Assembly: GCF_002078875.1 (NCBI RefSeq)
Contig: NC_034415.1
Coordinates: 17,885,975-17,949,974, forward strand
Origin: Numida meleagris
Taxonomy: Eukaryota; Chordata; Aves; Galliformes; Numididae
DNA: 64,000 bases
Reading direction: 5' to 3'
Of this stretch, positions 1 to 10,644 are shown piece by piece. A program made the position numbers and the translations under genes. The notes under the pieces were generated by a model that was given only the letters and a program-made list of their open reading frames with translations, searched no databases and was not told the DNA's origin. Position 1 is the first letter of the stretch. Every line of letters starts with the position of its first letter.

Positions 1-1070
1 AAAACAGAAAGGAAAGGTGATGGTAGGCTGTGGAGATGTTGCTGCTGTAATAATAATAGTGTATATAGCAGTAGAAACTACTTTAATTTCCCTGTGTTTC
101 ATTCCTTATCACTTTTGTACTTATCAGTTTTTATCATAAGCTGCTAGATGCAACTCGGCTGTAATTGTAATTGACACTTTTCAGTATACAAATGGCATTC
201 AGCTCTAGATGAGGTATCTTAAATTCCAATAATGCAAATGTACATGTGTGTAAACTATAGTGACCCCAGCAAACTTTTCTCAAAGAATCAATAATGTTAC
301 CAGAACAACCCTTAGGGCCCCAACGTGTGTTTATAATATGCATACATCTAGCTAAAATCAACATCTGAATTGCTGGAATATGCTGCATTACATACCCAGA
401 TAACGTAAATCAGCATAACTCTACTAAAGTCAACCCAGGGAAGCTAATTTACAACAGCAGAAGTCCCAGCTTGCTGCAGGTTTACCATGCTTTCTGCTTA
501 TTAATCCATTGATGCATCGTATTTTGTCTTCTTTAGCTTCAGAAAAATAGTTTTTTCATGGGCTGAATGAACTTGTAACCATGAAAAGGAAGATCAGGAT
601 ACTTACAGAGCAAGTGACTGACTTCCTCACAGGAGAAGTTAGAGAAGTAAAGCTCAGTCAACAGTAGCAGGTAGTGCAGAATAGCGGATGAGGACTGGAG
701 AGCAAAATGCATGAGGCATTTCAGGAAACTGCTTTGGACTATGTCTAATCTGATCCCATGAACTGAATGAGCACCTGGATCACATTCTCTGCAGTCCTGG
801 AGTGCTCCTTCAACTTGAATTTGACATGAAAGAGATCCAGTTCCTGCAACCTGAGGCCATGCTGCAATGTGAACCAAAGGAAAGTTGCTGGGGCTGGGGG
901 AGGTGTTTGCTTTTTAAGATCCCTCATGAGTCAAACTGAAATGGCTGTGAAGACTCCCTCTAAAATTATAGTCATTATTTTGCTCATCTTCCTTTAATTC
1001 TCCCCACACAATTGTACTATATTCAGAATGACAGCTGACTTCATCAGAGGCTTGATCCTTTCATCTTAGA
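1..1070. other. Unassigned AT-rich noncoding DNA
   Basis: No gene, RNA or repeat is recognised here. Open frames on the minus strand between about 134 and 930 are short, lack family motifs and have no paired splice signals. The stretch at 840-920 is somewhat richer in G and C but has no identifiable content. Confidence 0.6.
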
Positions 1071-1312
1071 ACAGAATCACAGAATCACAGAATGGTTTGG
1101 GTTGAAAGCAACCTCTAAGATGAGCTACCCTTCAATCCTCCTGCCAAGGTCAAGGACACCTCCCACTAACCCAGGTTGCCCAAAGCCATGTCTATTATGG
1201 CTTTGAACACCTCCAGGGACATCCACAGCTTCTCTGGATAACCTGTTCCAGTGCCTTACCACCCTCACAGTGAAGAATTTCTTCCTTCTATCTTATCTAA
1301 ATTTACCCATCA
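1071..1312 (-). mobile_element. CR1 LINE, 5'-truncated 3' end
   Basis: CR1 is the main avian non-LTR retrotransposon; it copies itself through an RNA intermediate and is usually 5'-truncated. Read on the minus strand this is a CR1 3' end. The left edge carries two copies of the 8-bp tip unit AGAATCAC followed by AGAATGG (1073-1095). Inward come the usual CR1 blocks, recognisable in plus-strand wording as the segments around 'acctcccactaacccaggtt', 'aacacctccagggac' and 'acctgttccagtgcc', which encode the last part of the ORF2 C-terminus and the short 3' UTR. Similarity fades near 1312, so only about 240 bp remain. Several small differences from the usual wording suggest an old copy. No intact reading frame is left. 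Confidence 0.9.
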
Positions 1313-4300
1313 TGTTCTTCAAGGACTATAAACAACTTTTTGAAAAGGATCTTAGCAGTTGAATATTGGTAGGATTAAATAGGACCAACAGAGATTGTTG
1401 GGGACTGAGTACTTGTATTTGGAGTACCTTTAAAGATGCTATCTAGAGAAGAATGATGGCACATATTCTTTTGGGCAAACCACCTGAGCATTTATCCAGC
1501 TGCTTCAGTGAGTTTGAGAGTTCATAACAGGTTGACAATCCTGTGGCCAATAGTACCGATGGTACCAGCAGGAACATTATTAGCAATATCTAAATTAGTG
1601 TGATTACAGATAGCTTAGGCTTTCCAAGATGGTCTGCTCCCACTTGGGCTGTGTCTGTACTGTTCAGAGTATGATATAATTTTATCTTTGTCCATGTCTT
1701 GTCTCAGCATCTTATCTAAATGCTTGTGTTGCTGACATCATGGAGACAGCTTTGTCCTTGGCCATGTCTGAGCTTGTTTTTGAAGCTATCTTACTCCTGA
1801 AAACTGACTGCAGCCTATCTATAACCCATGTCTCTAATTGTAAAATGGAAAAGTGGAATGCAACCACACATTTTATGTCATTTTACATTTTCAAATCATT
1901 ATTATCAATTGATGTGTCAAGACTAGTTTTGCTTTTTAAAACTCAGTGTACCTGTCAGCCACTCCTTTGATGTTTCCTGGAGACTGACAGGGTAATACCA
2001 CTTATAGCTTCTGTTGTGCTGCACTCGTCTGAATTTATGGTATTGCATAACTTATTGCTTCTTAAAAGTCTTGACAGTATGCAATATATGAGCCTAGTGA
2101 CTGCACAATAGTTAATTCTAAGATAAAATACAGTCTGTTTTTAGCTGCCTACAGAAAGAGCACTCACATTTATTAGGAAAAAACATCAAAGCAGGGATGG
2201 ACTGAATTAGTTTTTACATATCAATAGATATCAACTAATAGCATTTTTCTCCAAACTATTTTCCTATTGAATGCAATGTAAATGGGATCAGGATTAGGCT
2301 GAATTTCCCTCTTTATTCTATTCATTGCAAATTATACAGATTACAATGGAATTTGCATGTCCATGCACAGTAGCCCATGTTTTAGTAGATCTGAATGGTT
2401 GTTGAGTATTGGTTAGATGCATTATCTGGGCAAGATCATGCCAAGCCCAAAGTGAAAGTATAACTGAGAACACTGTGAATATGATCATTAAATGGTTAGC
2501 TCACAGTGTGTCTTCATCGTCCAAGTTCAATTATACAGTTGCTTGAGATGTCATGGGCAAATATAAAATGCAATTAAATTAAAAGATTTAGCAGTTTTAC
2601 GCACATAAATATGCATTTTGTAAAAGAAATCCATCTTTGTTCTTTTTGGTCTTCTGAAAATTATCCTGGAAGGTTCTGAGTATTTCCTACAAAGTGATAA
2701 TTCTCATAGCCCCTGATATTGCAAAGCATTCAAGAGTTTTGCTGTTCTGATGCTTTCAGAGGAAATTTGAAGTTATTAGGATTGTGGTCAGAGAGTAGTG
2801 AAAATAAAAATTTTCATTTTCTAACCTGGACAAAGAAAATTGAAGCACAAGAACTTACACCTTTATACAGATTTTTGAAGTTCTTAAAAGATACAAACCA
2901 AAGACCCATGACATCAGTGGACAAATGTTTATGTGACTTTGCCTGAGGTTTGTAAATCTAATCATAGCTTAAGTAACTTCTTGGAGTTGATTTGTAGTCA
3001 GCATGTTTTATTTGTAAACATTTGCAAATAATAAATGTTTTAGGTCCTATCATGATTAAGTTTATTACTCATACCATTGTCTGCAGTGTAGGTGGTTGAG
3101 GGAATTGGTCAAAGATATGTTATTAGTAGTGCTACATATTGAGTGCTCTTCTGAAGTCTCCTTTCATCACACTTTAAAAAACATTCACTAAATTAACAAA
3201 GATACTATGAGAGCTCTTTTATTCTTTTATTCTGATCAATTATGTAGAAGCACACTAACTTTTCCTCTTTTTTTTCCTTTTTTTTTTTTTTTTTTTAAGG
3301 GGGTTAATCTTCAGGGATGAAACAGATTACCAGCTTTTGAAACAATTTAAGTAGAACCTCCAGAAGCAAAGCCAGGACAAATAATTATTGGCAGTTCACA
3401 GAAGGTATTCTGTGCCCACAGCTCTGCAGGATACTGTTAAAGTCAGTTCAGTTGTCTTAATGGGAAACACCTGTGGTCTGGAACAGAAGACAAAAAATCT
3501 AACTAACCATGCCTGAGACATTCAAAGTAATTACGAAAACAAAACCTCTCCTCCTGCCGCTCCCTTCTTCCCTCTTTCATCTGCACCTTCCAGAAAGCCT
3601 TGCCAGACTATCACTGGTGTCCCTTCTTTCCTTCAAAACAAATGTGAAAGCGTGTTTTCAAAATTATAATAAATCACAGACACCAAAGGATGTCAAGCAA
3701 TTGCAGTTGCGATGTTAAATCAGAAGAAATCTTGCTACAACCAAAAACATGCTTAATAAAGGCTCTGTTGGAAACTTCTTTTAACTAGCTATTAAAAGTA
3801 AATGCAAAGCAACTGAAAATGCTTAACAGAAATAATGCCTTAAAACACTGTAAACAAATTAATCTTTAAATTCAAAGCATTTTTACTTCTCTGTTCCTTT
3901 CTCAAAATATACTGGGGACAAAGAACTTCTGTAGGTATTTTAATAGGCTACTGAAGCTCGAGTAGGGCAAAAAATACATCCTGGATGTTCACACACAACA
4001 CAAATTTATGCAGCACATTTCATTTCATTTGGAAAGTTCAACTACATAACAATTATATTTAATAGTGAATGTAAAGTCTAGTTGCTGAATTGAAGCGTGA
4101 TTCACAGTTTGAAGTGGTGTGCAACCTTGCTAGCATTGCAGGTCCTAGAAGCCATAGTTTGAAGTAGAGATTCAGGAACAAACTTTAATCAAGTTAATCC
4201 CTGATGAAATACGTATCTGCATTTTTTGCCTGTATTTTAGATATTAATTCATACATGCACATCTTTGATATTTTTCCTCTCTCTACTACTTTTTATTTTG

Positions 4301-5424
4301 TAATTTCAACAGAAATTCTAAAAAGAAGAAATCATAGAGAAAAGTTGTTTTTAAACATTCACAGTTGCAGAGAAGAGGCCATGACATGGCAAGATGTTGA
4401 AAGAAGGCAATTCCTGAACTAAAAATTCTTAGAGGTCTAAAATGTACCAGACTGTGAGAACTAACACCTATGTTTGCAATGTTGTTCAAGTTTAAAAATG
4501 TCACAGCACATAAAAATACATCTTTTCTCCCTTAAGACTAGTAGTTGTTGTATTAGTGTCAGAGTCAAGCTACTGTGGAAACATGAATACTTTGAATATG
4601 CATTCACAGTACAGAAATAATATGAGATATAGCTTTCATCTGACTCTTCATGCATCCAGGAAACAGATTTATTCCACTTTTTTAAATACTAAAAGGAAAT
4701 GGTTCGGACTTCAGAAATGCTTTTAATCAATTTTTCCATATCCAAGGTGACTGTGTCATCGTATGCTGATGATGGCTTAAAAAAAAAACAAACAACACAA
4801 TTCTGGAAAACAGCCAACACAACAGAGGAATGAACAGGGAAAGTAATTCCAAAGTACATAAAGATAGCCAATTTCTGAAGACTATAGTGATCCCTGAAGG
4901 TATCCTGTGCAGCCTGAATGCTTTGTAGTCAAAAGGGTTTCCTTTCCTGCATTATTCACCATACCTTGATGTTAAAAAAACTTTTTCTTTGATTTTAGGG
5001 ACCCAAAGGGAGCTCTGTTTCATGTTGCCCTTTGATACAGCTCCAAGATTTGTTAGGTCAGAAAGGAGTCTGCAGAATATCTTGCTAAGTAGTTTCTTGT
5101 CTGATACATCCCATTCCCATCCAAATATCTGATCCCAAGAGGTTCTAGGTTACCCAACACTGCTGTGTAACCATTCTCCCAGCAGCTTATACACAGTGTC
5201 ATCCAGCTGCCTTAGCTTGCTTTTTCTGTCTCCCACGAGCCTCCATGCCAGCCGAACTGGATGGAAAAGATAACAGCATTGTCCACAACTAATATGCAAA
5301 ACATACCCAAATAGAGAAATGAGGCTTAATCCATGGACAGCGCCTTTCAGACAACAGCTGCATGGCTGGAACCCACAAACTCCTCAAGTATGCCTCAGGC
5401 TTAGTGGAGGAACAGTCCTGTTCT
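1313..5424. other. Unassigned AT-rich noncoding DNA with a pyrimidine tract
   Basis: No gene is recognised. The main visible structure is a T/C tract at about 3260-3296, ending in a long T run. Around 2255-2310 there is a weak resemblance to an old amniote repeat type ('aatgggatcaggattaggct'). Short open frames at 1740-1970, 2719-2946, 3509-3718 and 4204-4422 look like chance frames in AT-rich DNA: they are low in complexity and have no domain motifs. Confidence 0.55.
3260..3296. repeat. Pyrimidine (T-rich) tract
   Basis: A nearly pure T/C stretch that ends in a long uninterrupted T run. It may be a simple repeat or the reverse complement of an old poly(A) tail, but no retrocopy is recognised next to it. 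Confidence 0.8.
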
Positions 5425-5520
5425 TTGCAGGTGGCTCAGTGGCTAGGTCTCAGGTGGCTAGGTCTAAAGCACTTTGTGCTCCTTCTGGACTTCTAATAAC
5501 TGGTTCAAATCCTGGGGAAA
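5425..5520 (+). repeat. tRNA-derived SINE or tRNA-like Pol III promoter remnant
   Basis: The sequence contains TGGCTCAGTGG at 5432-5442, which fits the Pol III A-box consensus TRGYNNARNGG at every position. It also contains GGTTCAAATCC at 5502-5512, a perfect B-box (GGTTCRANNCC). The two boxes lie on the same strand, 70 bp from start to start, which is longer than in a normal tRNA. Part of the excess comes from a local duplication: CAGTGGCTAGGTCT at 5437-5450 is followed directly by CAGGTGGCTAGGTCT at 5451-5465. The stretch does not look able to fold as an intact cloverleaf, so it is not a working tRNA gene. The best explanation is the head of an ancient tRNA-derived SINE; birds keep only old, decayed SINEs. 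The family and the 3' end cannot be assigned by eye. Confidence 0.5.
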
Positions 5521-8500
5521 ATTATGGAAAAAGGCCATAGCACACAAGAGAGATTTCTTTGTGAATTCAGTCCTCTTTTGCTACAAACACAGAGAATCAT
5601 GACACAAAATCAGGTAACTCCTTTTTTAACCCAATGTAGTGAGATCATTGTGCGACAGTGCAGCCAAGTGAGGACAATGCTACAAATATTTTATTAGGCA
5701 CCTGCAAAGGATAGGGTAGGATAATGATCCTGATTAAGTATGCAGTGTAGCTGTACCTGGATCAACTGGGGACAATTTTAGGGCCCTATTTCCAACATTT
5801 CCAGCCATTTAGGCATGAAATTTCATTTCCAGGTTTATCACTAATGTGATCTCATGGACAGGGAAGCATGCTACAGATGGGGAACAAGTACAAAATTCAT
5901 TTATTTGAGAACAAGAGTGAGCCACACATTTTTTTTGTTTGTTTATTTATTTAATTTTGGTCAGGTTGTTTCTGTGTTACATTCGCTTTATTCTCTACAA
6001 CTCTCTTTTCTTACTGGAGGTATAACAGCGCAGATTCCAGGTCTGTAAAATGCTGAGAATTATGAAGTGCTGCAGTGGGCATCTTGAAACCACATAAAGG
6101 CTAGTCTAAGACTATGTTGCTATAATGTAATTTTTCATTTCCTATTGATGCTTACAGTTTACTTTTGTAAATGGACAGCACCTTGTAAAAGTACTCTCAG
6201 ATCTGTAACACCTATTATGCCAGGGTCATCTTACCCTGAAACTCCAATGTGTTTTTTTAAGAAGAGGGGAAGGAGGAAGACAATGAAGGAACAGTGTAAT
6301 CAGTAGGAGGAGGCTGTTCACTGTCACATCAGTCCACTTCTAAGCAATTAGTCTTGAAAGTGTTAGGGAAGGCTTAGCAGTGACACAAATCAGGATTATC
6401 ACACTAAATTCAGCAGTTGCACAGATAAAACAGCAGTATGGAAGAGAGGACAAGTATGCAAATATTATCTAAATGTAAAGAATTTTTAAGTAAAACCTTT
6501 TATGAAAACTCTGGAGAAAATACTCCACAATATTTAGGGTTAAATATCAATGTATGTCATATAGTGGTGTAACAACAATTAATTTCAAGATAGTTGAAAT
6601 TCATCCTATTCCAAGAAGTCTCACTAAACCACGGTCCACTTTTAAATCAGGAGTGCAGACGTGGCCTTGGCCCTAATTCTCCACCCCGTATGGTTCATGT
6701 TCACAACTTCTACAGAAGGCAATGCAGAACTGTAATTTGAGTAAATGAGCAGCCACATTTAGCACCTCTATGCATTTTAATCAGCTGAAACTGCCACCTA
6801 CCTTGTGCATTTGGACAGAAAAGAGTTCTTAGCTAGAAATAGGTAACACGTCATGTCAGAAAGTATTATCATTTATAAAATTATTTTATCTTCTATAGGA
6901 ACTGAAGATAAACAGTAATTGAATTCTCTGATTCACAAAATTCAAATTTTTTGCTCTGCAAAATGCAATAAAAAGTAAAAGCAAAGGACACATCTTATAA
7001 AAATATATTTTGCATTAATTTTGTGTAATCAAAAGCTTTCATTTGGACTTTGACATTTTGTATTTTATGATAAAACATTCTGAAATTGGAAAATAGAAAT
7101 AATCTGTCTCGGAAGTCCCAGTCAGAAAATTTCAACTGTATTAGAGCACATATGCCCACTTCTTGTTCAAAATTATCCCTTTAAATTCAACATATTTCTG
7201 TGATAGGTGTTTGGTTTTTTTTAAAATGATTAGCCCTCGGAAAGATAAATGTAGATTGAGATAACATGTACATCAGTACTCAAAGCTAAATAAAACAAAA
7301 GAAAACAAATATTTTAAGTATCAGAAAAATCAGGACAACTTGAACTTGACATATAAACAGGTGAAATAAAATTTTTTTGCTTTGATTTTCCCCTTGATAT
7401 TCCTACCAGGGTAGTGTACTGTGGCATTAGACATCTGGGTTAAACTCTAGAGCTTGCTGGATTTGATCAAGGCTTTTTCTGTCATTTTAATCTTTTAAAA
7501 ACACCACCAAACAGATATGGCAAAAGATTATGGACGTAGTTTATCTGTTATAGTCTATCCTCTTTTGTTAAGATATCTTTATGCTTCAAAAGTTGAGCAG
7601 ATACATCTCAGAACTTAAAAAAGATTAATCTTATGGTATTTTTAATTGTGATTTGTGATGTCCAACTAAAGAAATTATAAATCATAGAATTATACTTAGT
7701 CAATCTGATCCAATCACAAGGCACACTCTAATTTTCAATAGAGATGTTAAATTCTTGCACCTCTAAGAAGCAGCATGTGCCAGCTTCAGGCAGAGATTTG
7801 AACACTGGCACTGATCCAGGAACGAAAAGGAGCTTGAAATGGAGCTGCTACTGAAATACATGCAGAGCTTCTTCAGACAAGATGTCATCAGCACTTGTTC
7901 TTATGTCTGATAATGAAGCTTTATTTTTCTCAAATGATGAATTACAGGACACATACACATAAGGCATTTAACTCTTCCAAGAGAGGCAAGTACATGAAAC
8001 TGACAATGGAAAGAAAGCATTTAACTCAAGGCATAACAGTACTGTTGGTAAACCACAACTTCTTACACTGCCACTATAATTTAAATTAAGTAGAAGCCTA
8101 GCTTATAAACTCACACTATGACCCATACTTTATGTTTTTTTTATATCTCTTGGGTCCTGATCACAATGAAAGTCTCTCAGTCTAAAGAAATGTTTAATGC
8201 AAACATTTCTGGGGCAGGCTATAAAATGTGATTTTTGCAGTCAGTCTTTTATGGGTATTTTGGTTGAATATTGTAAACCTGTAGAAAAAAAGGGATGACG
8301 AATGTAGACATTACGACATATGTGTGGGGTTTAGCTGAGTCTGTATTTGCACATGAATATTAACCTCGGTAATTGAGAAAACCTGTCTCTCCACACATCT
8401 TGTTCATTTCCACAAAAAGCATGAGCATAGATTTAAGAGAGAGTTAGTGCCTTGCCTGACTTAATTACAAAATTTCTGCCTATAAGACTTCCCATGCTTG

Positions 8501-10064
8501 CTTCTCTTTGAGGGCAATGGAGTCAACAGATGCCACATTACACCTACTAGATGGGGATAATTCTACTTGCTACTAAGCACTAACAATAACACATGGAGAT
8601 ATAAGTTGTGAATTGAGTTCAGCAGACAGCATGGTTTCCAATTCTTAAGCATTTTGCAGAAAAACTAAAAAGCACCATCAAAGATGTTCACAAGTGGTAT
8701 CATTGCAAATGTTTACAAAACATGAAAGGAATGGTAAAATATGTGCTTAAAAATGCACATGTTGAGATCTTGAGAGAAAGGCATGAAAACACATGGCGTT
8801 GAGAAGTAGACTCTGTTTCTGCATGTTGCACCAAGAAATTGCCTTGGGTGTCCTTTAAAGCCTCTGAAGAGAAGAAACAACATTTTTACAAGTCCCTGGC
8901 ATATAAATGAATTACCTTGAAATAAGCCAAGCTAAATTTACGTCCTGGCTTTCCGCTAAGTAACTTGCGTCTGTGAACCTGTCTATATGATTTTGAGAGT
9001 ATACACTAAAATGAGTAGCACAAATAAATGAATTTCTGCCCACTGCACTTTCTTGGGGTAGGCCAGAACACAAGCCTTGTCACCCTCTAGCGTTTCTCTG
9101 CAAAAGCAAAGGGCAGATGCACTCTGTCACAGCTTCTGGTGCAGCAATGTACTAGAAAAAGTTTCTATTTCAAAATCTTAGTAAGAGTCAATTCAATGAA
9201 CAGCAGAAATAAATGAAGCTTATGAGGAAACATAATATTAGTCAATGGCCAGACACCAAGGTCTCTATAGCTTTTGATCACAGACAAATTCTTATTTTGA
9301 TTTTCTATTCTGCTTCCTCAATACAGTAATAATCTTATCACTCCATTTACTCTTCACAGCTGGCCTGCAATTCTTGGTTGGTTTTCTGCTGCAATTTAAC
9401 CTGTTCATATGTGGCTGAGACATTTACTGGAAATCAAAATGTGCCATTTACAGAATGCAGTCCCATAACTTCAAGGCTGGTGTGCTCTGCCTTGTCAGGC
9501 CTAATTACCCTCAAGGACTTCTTTCTTTCAATTGGAAGCACACCGAGCAAGGCAATATTTAAATAGAAAGGGCTCTGGTAGGATTTTGGACCCCTGACAA
9601 TCAATGCATAAGCAGCACACTTGCCTTATCTTATTCAGCAGAACCTTCTCTAATTCTAGGGATGAGTTGGTTGTGCTCTGCTGTTGGTATTTTGATGGCC
9701 ATCATCTAGGAGCGTTGGAAATGTTCTTCTCCCGCAGAACTACAGATCCACTTCAGGTGATTGTTTTGTCTCTTCTCTGGTGGAGGTGGCATGCACAAAT
9801 TTGGTTCAGACTATTGGTTGGTACTTGTCTGATTTATGGGATGAAGCTGAGAGTACTTATTGATGTATTTTCTTCTGAAAAGGGTGTGAGGAAAGATTTA
9901 GAATGTCTCAAATTTGATTAAGACAAGAGGCAAGGATATTTCCTCTTACTCTTTTCAATGGGATTTACTAACAGAGCTGGAACTGGATTTGGGAGAGGGA
10001 AACAGAATGAGGTGAGCAGAAGTGTCTGCCTACTGTTTGTTACTACCTGGTTATTCCAAGTGTA
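5521..10064. other. Unassigned AT-rich noncoding DNA; one arm of a long-range inverted repeat
   Basis: No gene is recognised. It contains one arm (8842-8866) of an exact inverted match to 12190-12214. At 7681 the words 'atcatagaatta' resemble a CR1 tip, but no CR1 body follows. The open frame at 9604-9921 (105 codons) is rich in W, C and L and has no recognisable motif; I treat it as chance. Confidence 0.55.
8842..8866 (+). repeat. Left arm of a 25-bp exact inverted repeat
   Basis: The 25 bases beginning CCTTGGGTGTCC are the exact reverse complement of 12190-12214, about 3.3 kb away. Identity stops at both ends. A match this long is far beyond chance in a 64-kb window, so the two sites probably share ancestry, for example as remnants of an old dispersed repeat inserted in opposite orientations. 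Confidence 0.85.
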
Positions 10065-10074
10065 CTATGTCTAA
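10065..10074. repeat. Possible target-site duplication, left copy
   Basis: CTATGTCTAA lies just before the 5' breakpoint of the plus-strand CR1 copy, and the same ten bases recur at 10634-10643 at its 3' end. CR1 elements usually lack clear duplications, and the CR1 tip itself contains CTATG. Part of this match may therefore come from the element. Confidence 0.4.
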
Positions 10075-10075
10075 A

Positions 10076-10636
10076 AAGAGGAGTGGTCAGCAGGGAGAGG
10101 GAGGTGGTGGTCCCCCTCTACTCGGCTCTTGTGAGGCCCCATCTGGAGTACTGTGTCCAGGCCTGGGGCCCCCAGCACAAGAAGGACATGGAGCTCTTGG
10201 AAAGAGTTCAGAGGAGAGCGACCAAGATGATCAGAGGGCTGGAGCACCTCTCCTATGAGGAAAGGTTGAGGGAACTGGGCTTGTTTAGTTTGGAGAAGAG
10301 AAGGCTCCGGGGAGACCTCATTGTGGCCTTCCAATACTTGAAGGGAGCATATAAACAGGAGGGGGATCGATTGTTTGTGAGGGTAGATAGCGATAGGACA
10401 AGGGGGAATGGTTTTAAGTTGAGACAGGGGAGATTTAGGTTAGATATTAGGAGGAAGTTTTTCACACAGAGGGTGGTGACAACACCCCTGGAGGAGTTCA
10501 AGGCCAGGCTGGACGTGGCTCTCAGCAGCCTGGTCTAGTGGTTGGCGGCCCTGCACTTAGCAGGGGGGTTGAGACTTGATGATCTTTGAGGTCCTTTTCA
10601 ACCCAGGCCATTCCATGATTCTATTCTAGGATTCTA
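10076..10636 (+). mobile_element. CR1 LINE, 5'-truncated, plus strand
   Basis: A 3'-end CR1 copy of about 560 bp. The 5' break falls near 10076, just before the block around 'gtggtcagcaggga'. It runs through the ORF2 C-terminal coding region, a stop at about 10538 and a 3' UTR with 'ctgcacttagcagggggg' and 'gatgatctttgaggtcc', ending in an imperfect ATTCTATG-type tip at 10616-10639. Compared with usual CR1 wording, about 45-50 bp are missing near 10482, where the segment for the 'RRWNGLP' region should be. The loss keeps the reading frame open. It is moderately young: the frame is unbroken over 150 codons. The short duplication CTATGTCTAA may flank it. Confidence 0.93.
10083..10538 (+). pseudogene. 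CR1 ORF2 (reverse transcriptase) C-terminal fragment
   Basis: A 151-codon open frame corresponding to the part of CR1 ORF2 downstream of the reverse transcriptase catalytic core. Recognisable pieces in order are [20 protein letters not shown] (about residues 10-29), [39 protein letters not shown] and [20 protein letters not shown]. Between 'FFTQRVV' and '[11 protein letters not shown]' about 15 residues usual for the family are absent. The endonuclease and the catalytic reverse transcriptase motifs lie upstream and are missing, so it cannot mobilise itself. There is no native start codon or promoter; the frame is open by inheritance from the LINE. Confidence 0.92.
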
Positions 10637-10643
10637 TGTCTAA
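10634..10643. repeat. Possible target-site duplication, right copy
   Basis: CTATGTCTAA recurs here at the 3' tip of the CR1 copy and matches 10065-10074. It overlaps the CR1 tip motif, so part of the match is ambiguous. Confidence 0.4.
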
Positions 10644-10644
10644 G

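Noticed and set aside
5425..5520. A functional tRNA gene.
   Set aside because: The boxes are present, but the spacing is too long, a duplication interrupts the body and no cloverleaf can be drawn.
7681..7695. 'aatcatagaattat' as a CR1 3' tip.
   Set aside because: No CR1 body follows on either side; the short word alone can occur by chance.
9604..9921. A 105-codon plus-strand open frame.
   Set aside because: No motif, no splice context, and unusual W/C/L content typical of untranslated sequence.
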